From contig JAQVZT010000114.1 of the NCBI GenBank assembly GCA_028708055.1, positions 1-7,841 of the forward strand: a stretch of DNA of 7,841 nt. The letters are read 5' to 3'. Of this stretch, positions 1 to 5,093 are shown piece after piece. A program made the translations under genes and the position numbers. Every line of letters starts with the position of its first letter. The first letter of the stretch is position 1. The notes beneath the pieces were generated by a model. It was not told where the DNA came from. It searched no databases and saw nothing but the letters and a program-made list of their open reading frames with translations. This stretch comes from Methanothrix sp. GTDB lineage: Archaea > Halobacteriota > Methanosarcinia > Methanotrichales > Methanotrichaceae.

Positions 1-1640
1 GTCATGTTGAGCAGAACATTGGTTCCATAGTAACCGGCGATGTTTCTGGCCTCATCTTTATCCATGCCCTTCTCGATGAGGAGCTTTCTGCGCTCGATCT
101 CCTCCATCTTCATGCTGATCTTACCCTCTTTCAGGGCTTCGATCACGCCTGCTTCCAGGGGCGAGAACTCGATGTAGAAACGATTGTGGTGGTTGGGTGA
201 CTTCCCTTCTACCGGCCCGGCTCTGCCGCCCACGGACTCGCGATATACTACTATGGGTGGGGAGGTCTTGAGCTCCACGCCGCGATCGCGCTGCAATCTG
301 GTCACAGTGACATCCAGGTGCAGCTCGCCCATTCCGGCCATAAGGTGTTCACCGGTCTCTTCGTTGATGGTAACCTGCAGAGTTGGGTCCTCTTTGGCGA
401 TCTGTCTCAGAACCTCAACTACCTTGGGCAGGTCGCGGGTGTTTTTGGCCTCGACGGCTACGGTCATAACCGGCTCGGAAACGTGCTTGATCTGCTCGAA
501 GGCCGTCATATCTGGTTCAGATGAGATGGTGGACCCGACAATCGCATCCCTCAGGCCGGTGACCGCAGCGATGTTTCCGGCTGGAATCTCCTCTACCTCC
601 ACCCTCTCAGCGCCCATGACGATGCCGGTCTGCTGGATCCTGTTTGTGTTGGCAACGCCGGAGATATAAAGCTCCATGCCGCGGTGCAGAGTTCCTGAGA
701 AGAGCCGACCTGTGGCCACTTCGCCAGCGTGTGGGTCAACCTTTACCTTATTGATCATGAAGGCAACAGGGCCTTTTGGATCGCAGGTGGCCATGGCTTT
801 TCCGACGGGGCTATCCCAATCGCCGTGCCAGATGACCTTGACTCTTTCCTTTTGGGCCTCGATTGGGCTGGGCAGGAATTTGACGACCATGTCGTTTACG
901 GCAACGTAGAGCGGGACCTTCTCGGCCAGCTCCTTCATCTTGCCGGCCCGGCAGTAGTCTACTACCTGCTCAAAGCCGATGCCCGTCTTCTTCATCTGGG
1001 GAACGCTGATTGCCCAGTTGTAGAGCGCGGAGCCAAAGGCGATATTTCCTTTTGCCGCATCCAGCTTCCAGCCGTTCTTATATTTCTCTTCGTCCATTCC
1101 CTGGATGAGCTTGTTGACGTTGTCAATGACCTTTCCCAGGCGGACGGCCATATCTTTCTTCTCGACCTTCAGCTCGTTGATCATACGGTCAACTTTGTTG
1201 ACGAACAGGACCGGCCTGACGCCCTCTTTCAGAGCCTGCCGCAGTACAGTCTCCGTCTGGGGCATGGCGCCCTCAACGGCATCCACTACGACCACTGCGC
1301 CGTCTACTGCTCTCATGGCACGGGTGACGTCGCCGCCGAAGTCGACGTGCCCTGGAGTATCGATCATGTTGATGAGGTATTCCTTGCCGTCTACCTCATG
1401 GACCATGGATACGTTAGCGGCATCGATGGTGATTCCACGGGCCTGCTCCAGGGGGTCGAAATCCATGAAGAGCTGCCTGCCGGCCAGATCCATGGAGATC
1501 ATGCCTGCGCCACCCAGAAGGTTATCAGAAAGGGTTGTCTTGCCGTGATCAATGTGTGCCACGATTCCGATGTTCCTGATCATATCCGGTTTATCCATCA
1601 GAGTCGTTACACGTTCTGCTATCTTCTTCCTCTTGCCCAT
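1..1640 (-). CDS. fusA: Archaeal translation elongation factor 2 (aEF-2), C-terminus beyond the window
   Basis: This is the GTPase that drives ribosomal translocation in the archaeal cytoplasm. Translating the minus strand from the ATG at 1640 gives 546 uninterrupted codons to the left edge; the family is usually about 730 residues, so roughly a quarter is missing. Visible motifs are the P-loop AHIDHGKTT (residues 28-36), switch I RGITIDAANVSM (68-79), DTPGH (94-98) and NKVD (148-151). They are followed by the beta-barrel domain II, domain III (GELHLDVTVTRLQ, about 438-450) and the start of domain IV (SPNHHNRFYIEF, 481-492). The histidine modified to diphthamide lies beyond the edge. The start is supported by the family-typical MGKRKK N-terminus and by GAGG at 1650-1647, six bases upstream. 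The gene diverges from aspartate kinase and has its own TATA box, so here it is not placed behind rps12/rps7 as in many archaeal str operons. Identification is very secure. Confidence 0.97.
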   Translation of the reverse strand, partial: MGKRKKIAERVTTLMDKPDMIRNIGIVAHIDHGKTTLSDNLLGGAGMISMDLAGRQLFMDFDPLEQARGITIDAANVSMVHEVDGKEYLINMIDTPGHVDFGGDVTRAMRAVDGAVVVVDAVEGAMPQTETVLRQALKEGVRPVLFVNKVDRMINELKVEKKDMAVRLGKVIDNVNKLIQGMDEEKYKNGWKLDAAKGNIAFGSALYNWAISVPQMKKTGIGFEQVVDYCRAGKMKELAEKVPLYVAVNDMVVKFLPSPIEAQKERVKVIWHGDWDSPVGKAMATCDPKGPVAFMINKVKVDPHAGEVATGRLFSGTLHRGMELYISGVANTNRIQQTGIVMGAERVEVEEIPAGNIAAVTGLRDAIVGSTISSEPDMTAFEQIKHVSEPVMTVAVEAKNTRDLPKVVEVLRQIAKEDPTLQVTINEETGEHLMAGMGELHLDVTVTRLQRDRGVELKTSPPIVVYRESVGGRAGPVEGKSPNHHNRFYIEFSPLEAGVIEALKEGKISMKMEEIERRKLLIEKGMDKDEARNIAGYYGTNVLLNM

Positions 1641-1666
1641 AATACGCCTCGCGAAGTTTGAGATAA

Positions 1667-1709
1667 AGGTTAAATCCTGATTAGGACTTGGAAACCTAGG
1701 ATTCAACCT
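1667..1709. promoter_or_regulatory. Operator-like inverted repeat over the aEF-2 start region
   Basis: AGGTTAAATCCT (1667-1678) and AGGATTCAACCT (1698-1709) are inverted copies with 11 of 12 positions complementary. Arm centres are 31 bp apart, about three helical turns, so both arms would face the same side of the DNA. The dyad runs from the edge of the minus-strand TATA box across the predicted transcription start. An RNA hairpin is unlikely, because the upstream arm should lie outside the transcript. A protein-binding site is the better reading, but no regulator is identified. Confidence 0.4.
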
Positions 1710-1716
1710 ATATAAG
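1707..1716 (-). promoter_or_regulatory. TATA box of the aEF-2 gene
   Basis: The minus strand reads CTTATATAGG here, close to the archaeal TATA consensus and preceded by purines (AAGG) that could be the BRE. Transcription would be expected about 25 bases downstream, near 1687, giving a leader of about 46 bases that carries the GAGG Shine-Dalgarno sequence. The box abuts one arm of the inverted repeat at 1667-1709. The start point is inferred, not seen. Confidence 0.6.
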
Positions 1717-1773
1717 CCTTCGGCCTTCTCAGGGCGTTTTCCATGTCCACCCGGAAGAGAAATCAGAACTGAA

Positions 1774-1781
1774 ATTATAAT
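1774..1781 (+). promoter_or_regulatory. Likely TATA box of the aspartate kinase-purM operon
   Basis: The A+T-rich stretch ATTATAAT lies about 55 bases before the aspartate kinase ATG. Initiation near 1803 would leave a leader of about 29 bases. A competing candidate is CTTAAAT at 1793-1799, which would give a nearly leaderless transcript. I prefer the first because of the longer A+T-rich core, but the choice is uncertain. Confidence 0.35.
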
Positions 1782-1831
1782 TATGGATAAAGCTTAAATC
1801 GCCGTGAGGATAGCAAAGAAGGGTTTTTGCG

Positions 1832-3226
1832 ATGGCGCGCTTGATAATGAAGTTTGGTGGTGTTTCCGTTGCTGATGGAAACAGGCTGCGGCATGTAGGA
1901 GACTTGGTCTTGCATTTCAGCCGCGACAATGAGATCGTTCTGGTTACCTCCGCCCTGCAAGGCGTCACTGACGAGCTGCTGGCCTGCGCCCGAAACGCGG
2001 CCAAAGAGGGCAACGTAGCGGACGTAATAGAATTTATGGAGAAATTGACGGACAGACACAATCAGGCTATCGCTGATGCCATAAAGGACCCTCAGATTGC
2101 CAAAGAGGTTAGAGAAACCATCTCCACGAAGCTCTCTGAGCTTGAGAAGGCCTATATCGGCATCTGCTACCTGGGCGAGCTTACGGCGCGCTCTCTGGAT
2201 TACATCTCCAGCTATGGTGAGCAACTGGCTGCGCCCATTCTCTCCGGCGTGCTGAGGGACATGGGCATCCCGTCGGAGCATTTTACAGGCTCGGACGCAG
2301 GAATCGTCACCGATAGCAATTACGGTGATAGCCGGCCACTGGAGAAGACGTACAATCTCATACCCCAGAGGCTGCTTCCTTTCAAGGGTGTGCCCGTGGT
2401 CACAGGATTCATCGCCAAGGATGAGAAGGGCACAATCACCACCCTGGGTCGCGGCGGGTCCGACCTGTCCGCCTCTTTGATCGGTGCGGCCATTGACGCC
2501 GATGAAATCTGGTTCTGGAAGGAGACCTCCGGCATCATGACCACTGATCCCAAGATCGTCTCTGAGGCCAAGTCCATTCCCACCATATCCTACCGGGAGG
2601 CAATGGAGCTATCCAATTTCGGGGCGAAGGTTCTGCATCCCCGGGCCATTGAGCCTGCGATCAGGAAAGGAATTCCCGTGCGCGTCAAGTGCACATTTGA
2701 TCCCGATATCCCGGGAACGACCATAGTTCACGATGATGTTCCCAAAGCCGATGTCATCAAAGCGGTGACGCTGCACAAGAATGTGGCCCTGCTAAACATC
2801 TCGGGGGCCGGTATGATTGGAACACTGGGAGTCGCAGCGCGCGCTTTTACCGCTCTGGCGAAGGCAGGAATAAATATAGTCATGATCAGTCAGGGATCCT
2901 CAGAAGCCAATATCTCCATGGTAATTGAGGAGCGGCAGGTGGAAAAAGCAGAGGACGCCCTGAGGGCGGAGTTTCCCAGGGACCTGGTCAAGGAGATCTC
3001 GCATGATCATGACGTTTGTGCGGTGGCGGTTGTGGGGGCGGGAATGGCAGGCACTCCAGGCGTGGCCGCTCGGGTCTTCAAGGCAATGGGCGCTGCCAAG
3101 ATCAATGTCGTCATGATCAGCCAGGCATCAGGCCAGCACAACATCTCCTTCGTTGTATCCTCCAAGGACGCAGAGCAGGCTGTGAAAGAATTGCATCGCG
3201 AGTTCGGATTGGGTGGCGAAGCATGA
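1832..3226 (+). CDS. lysC: Aspartate kinase with two C-terminal ACT domains
   Basis: This enzyme phosphorylates aspartate with ATP, the first step towards lysine, threonine and methionine (and isoleucine from threonine). The 464-residue length fits monofunctional archaeal aspartokinases. The amino-acid-kinase domain (about 1-300) shows KFGGVSVADG (7-16), SSYGEQLAAPILS (126-138), TTLGRGGSDLSA (203-214) and NFGAKVLHPRAIEPA (262-276). Two ACT regulatory domains follow, about 318-380 (with GAGMIGTLG and MISQGSSEANIS) and 394-460 (with GAGMAGTPG and MISQASGQHNIS); they look like an internal duplication and imply feedback control by an end-product amino acid. An in-frame TAG at 1811-1813 makes 1832 the first ATG; the Shine-Dalgarno candidate GAAGGG (1818-1823) is weak. 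Oddities are KFGGV where KFGGT is usual, and WKETSGIMTTDP (229-240) where a TDVDG-type loop is usual. The stop overlaps the purM start. Confidence 0.95.
   Translation: MARLIMKFGGVSVADGNRLRHVGDLVLHFSRDNEIVLVTSALQGVTDELLACARNAAKEGNVADVIEFMEKLTDRHNQAIADAIKDPQIAKEVRETISTKLSELEKAYIGICYLGELTARSLDYISSYGEQLAAPILSGVLRDMGIPSEHFTGSDAGIVTDSNYGDSRPLEKTYNLIPQRLLPFKGVPVVTGFIAKDEKGTITTLGRGGSDLSASLIGAAIDADEIWFWKETSGIMTTDPKIVSEAKSIPTISYREAMELSNFGAKVLHPRAIEPAIRKGIPVRVKCTFDPDIPGTTIVHDDVPKADVIKAVTLHKNVALLNISGAGMIGTLGVAARAFTALAKAGINIVMISQGSSEANISMVIEERQVEKAEDALRAEFPRDLVKEISHDHDVCAVAVVGAGMAGTPGVAARVFKAMGAAKINVVMISQASGQHNISFVVSSKDAEQAVKELHREFGLGGEA
3211..3216 (+). promoter_or_regulatory. Ribosome binding site of purM
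   Basis: GGGTGG lies six bases before the ATG at 3223, inside the last codons of aspartate kinase. It supports 3223 as the purM start over longer in-frame extensions into the kinase gene, and it suggests translational coupling through the ATGA overlap. Confidence 0.55.
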
Positions 3227-4218
3227 AAAAGCTCACTTATGCGGATGCTGGCGTGGACATTCATCTGGAGAACAGGTCCATTGACGCCATGAAGGCCGTG
3301 CTGAAGAGCAAGCGGAGCGGCTTTGGAGCGCCCATGACCGAGATCGGCCATTATGCCGGTCTGCTGGACATGGGAAGCTTTGCCCTGGCCATGACCACGG
3401 ACGGGGTGGGCTCCAAGGTTCTTATCGCCAATGCCATCTCCAAGTGGGATACGGTGGGCATCGACTGCATAGCCATGAATGTCAACGACCTTTATGCCAT
3501 CGGGGCGGAGCCAATCGCCTTTGTGGACTATCTGGCGGTAGAGAAGGTCGACCCCGAGAGGGCGGCTCAGATTGCCATAGGCCTTGCTCGTGGCGCGCAG
3601 ATCTCCAATATGACGATCGTCGGCGGCGAGACTGCGTCTCTGCCGGAGATCATTCGGGGCTTTGACCTGGCAGGCACGGCCATTGGAATCGTCGATAAGG
3701 ACAAAGTGGTGACGGGCGAGAAGATTCAGAAAGGAGACGTGCTCGTGGGCGTTCCCAGCAGCGGTCTGCACAGCAACGGCTATACCCTGGCCAGGCGCAT
3801 CATAGCCGAGTCCAAGTACACCTATTTCGACCAGATGCCGGGCGGGAAGAATACCATTGGCGAGGAGCTACTCACCCCCACAAGAATCTATCCGGAGATC
3901 GTGGAGCTTGTGAAGGATTGCGATGTGCATGGCCTGGCTCACATCACTGGTTCCGGCCTTCTCAAGCTGCGGCGAATCTCCTCGCTGGGCTTTGAGATTG
4001 ACGATCCACTCGAGCCCCAGCCGGTCTTCCGCTTCCTGCAGGAGCAGGGAAATGTGGATGAATGCGAGATGTACCGCACATTCAACATGGGCATGGGCTT
4101 TGTGGTAGTGGTATCCGAGGAGGAGGCTGCTAAGGCCTGCCGCATAATGGGGCCCGGATCAAAGGTAATAGGGTCGATTGTAAAAGAGGGAATAAAAGCA
4201 GGCAGCCTGGAGTTTTAG
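3223..4218 (+). CDS. purM: Phosphoribosylformylglycinamidine cyclo-ligase (AIR synthetase)
   Basis: PurM closes the imidazole ring of formylglycinamidine ribonucleotide with ATP to give aminoimidazole ribonucleotide, the shared precursor of purines and the thiamine pyrimidine. The protein has 331 residues, normal for the family. Motifs in order are TYADAGVDI (5-13), TTDGVGSK (58-65), DCIAMNVNDL (81-90), VGGETASLPE (133-142), SGLHSNGYTL (180-189), HITGSGLLKLRRI (240-252) and YRTFNMGMGF (284-293). The His-Ile-Thr-Gly motif reads HITGSGLLKLRR instead of the more common HITGGG form with a following ENxPR; this may be a lineage trait. The frame is open far upstream into the kinase gene, but the family N-terminus and GGGTGG fix the start at 3223. 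The ATGA overlap with aspartate kinase makes a two-gene operon. It ends 25 bp before the convergent cooC. Confidence 0.96.
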   Translation: MKKLTYADAGVDIHLENRSIDAMKAVLKSKRSGFGAPMTEIGHYAGLLDMGSFALAMTTDGVGSKVLIANAISKWDTVGIDCIAMNVNDLYAIGAEPIAFVDYLAVEKVDPERAAQIAIGLARGAQISNMTIVGGETASLPEIIRGFDLAGTAIGIVDKDKVVTGEKIQKGDVLVGVPSSGLHSNGYTLARRIIAESKYTYFDQMPGGKNTIGEELLTPTRIYPEIVELVKDCDVHGLAHITGSGLLKLRRISSLGFEIDDPLEPQPVFRFLQEQGNVDECEMYRTFNMGMGFVVVVSEEEAAKACRIMGPGSKVIGSIVKEGIKAGSLEF

Positions 4219-4243
4219 CTCTGCTAATAAAGCCTGCTCAATT

Positions 4244-5008
4244 CTAATTTTTCTTTTCGCCGAACATCTCTTCCAGTTTGCCCTTGATCAACTTTATCGA
4301 CTCGACTGCCGGGCAGCCGGCATCTATGGGCGTTTTTCCTGCCAGGTCTGCCTCCACCAGGCATTTGTCGAAGGGAATGGTTCCCAGGACCGGTATGCCC
4401 ATCTGGGCCAGCTTCTCGGCCACTGGGCCGGGGTTGTCAGCTTTGTTTATGACTGCAAAGTACCTGGTGATGCCTATCTCCTTTCCTAGCTGCATGATTC
4501 TCTCCACCGTCTCAATGGACCTCATGCCCGGCTCGACCACGGCGATCATGGCATCGACTCCGCGAGCGGTTGCCCTGCCCAGGTGCTCGATGCCCGCTTC
4601 CATGTCCAGGATCACCAGATCCTTTTCCCGGACGATGACATGCCTGATTAGAGCCTTGACGAAGGCGTTGGCCGGACACATGCATCCCGAGCCGCCGGAA
4701 TCGATGGTCCCCATGACCACCAGCTTGACGTTATCCGGACCGGTGCAGCCGCACATGGCCACCACATCGTCGACCTTGGGATTCATCTTGAACATGCCGC
4801 CGGGCATGCCCGCCCTTTCCTGAACCAGGTCCTTGTGCTCGGTGACGGGCTTGGGCAATTTGTATATTCCCAGGGCCGAACCCAGGTTCATGCTCGGATC
4901 TGCGTCCACTGCCAGAACATTGTAGCCGTCGCGGGCGAAGAGCCTGGCCAGGGTGCCGGCCAGGGTGGTCTTGCCCACACCGCCTTTTCCTGAGATTGCA
5001 ATCTTCAT
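4244..5008 (-). CDS. cooC: CooC-type ATPase, nickel insertion factor for carbon monoxide dehydrogenase
   Basis: CooC is a cytoplasmic P-loop ATPase of the MinD/NifH group that supports nickel loading of the CO dehydrogenase active site, in methanogens that of the CODH/acetyl-CoA synthase complex. The 254-residue protein has the deviant Walker A GKGGVGKTT (7-15) with the signature lysine K8, then VDADPSMNLG (34-43), the CxC nickel/zinc dimer site GCMCP (108-112), LDMEAGIEHLGR (134-145) and NKAD (188-191). The EAGIEHLGR and CMCP motifs distinguish CooC from MinD and NifH. A second CxC (CGC, 86-88) lies upstream and is less usual. The start at 5008 gives the canonical MKIAISGKGG N-terminus. No CODH gene is in the window, so this is an orphan copy. 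Its TATA box is so close that the mRNA may be leaderless. The exact client enzyme is inferred. Confidence 0.93.
   Translation of the reverse strand: MKIAISGKGGVGKTTLAGTLARLFARDGYNVLAVDADPSMNLGSALGIYKLPKPVTEHKDLVQERAGMPGGMFKMNPKVDDVVAMCGCTGPDNVKLVVMGTIDSGGSGCMCPANAFVKALIRHVIVREKDLVILDMEAGIEHLGRATARGVDAMIAVVEPGMRSIETVERIMQLGKEIGITRYFAVINKADNPGPVAEKLAQMGIPVLGTIPFDKCLVEADLAGKTPIDAGCPAVESIKLIKGKLEEMFGEKKN
4246..4257 (+). terminator. T-rich archaeal-type terminator after purM
   Basis: The plus strand carries five T, one C and four T (4248-4257) about 30 bases after the purM stop, without a strong preceding hairpin. Archaeal RNA polymerase can terminate at such T tracts alone. The tract lies inside the last codons of the convergent cooC gene (its Lys-Lys-Asn tail). 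I see no comparable tract for cooC on the other strand. Confidence 0.4.
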
Positions 5009-5030
5009 CTTATTCTCATTAGCTGGTTAT

Positions 5031-5040
5031 GTTTATATCA
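5031..5040. promoter_or_regulatory. Shared TATA-like element between cooC and nrdJ
   Basis: The plus strand reads GTTTATATCA and the minus strand TGATATAAAC, so both orientations resemble an archaeal TATA box. On the minus strand it lies 23-32 bases before the cooC ATG, which predicts initiation at or almost at the start codon (leaderless). On the plus strand initiation near 5060 would give nrdJ a leader of about 30 bases. TTAGCT (5019-5024) and AGCTAA (5049-5054) form a short inverted repeat around it. Use in both directions is inferred. Confidence 0.5.
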
Positions 5041-5072
5041 ATTCTGGAAGCTAACATCACCAGGATGCTGCA

Positions 5073-5093
5073 ATGACCGGAGAAGCAAAATGA
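5073..5093 (+). other. Possible six-codon upstream ORF overlapping the nrdJ start
   Basis: ATG at 5073 opens a frame encoding MTGEAK, ending in a TGA (5091-5093) that overlaps the nrdJ ATG (5090-5092) as ATGA. AGGA at 5062-5065 lies seven bases before it. It could be a translationally coupled leader peptide, but a frame this short may arise by chance, and the predicted transcription start leaves little room for its ribosome binding site. Confidence 0.2.
5079..5085 (+). promoter_or_regulatory. Ribosome binding site of nrdJ
   Basis: GGAGAAG, with its GGAG core at 5079-5082, lies seven bases before the ATG at 5090 and supports that start. A second in-frame ATG at 5144 also has GGAG (5131-5134) nine bases upstream, so a product shorter by 18 residues cannot be excluded; the family core begins after both. 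Confidence 0.5.

Noticed and set aside
729..1661. A 310-codon open frame on the plus strand opposite aEF-2
   Set aside because: It is antisense to an unmistakable aEF-2 reading frame, its translation shows no recognisable family, and long antisense frames are common opposite G+C-rich conserved genes.
1714..1727. Small hairpin AAGCC-TTC-GGCCTT near the aEF-2 promoter
   Set aside because: The stem needs a bulge, has a three-base loop, and would lie upstream of the predicted transcript.
3016..3222. N-terminal extension of purM into the aspartate kinase gene
   Set aside because: The extra 69 residues are a frame-shifted read of the second ACT domain and are Gly/Arg/Cys-rich with no family match; MKKLTYADAGVD is the normal PurM N-terminus and has its own GGGTGG.
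3007..3771. A 254-codon minus-strand frame across the end of aspartate kinase and purM
   Set aside because: It runs opposite two well-conserved genes and crosses their junction; the translation has no domain character.
5009..5089. Cobalamin riboswitch before the B12-dependent reductase
   Set aside because: The gap is only 81 bp and shows no B12-box-like sequence or multi-stem fold; the predicted leader is about 30 bases.
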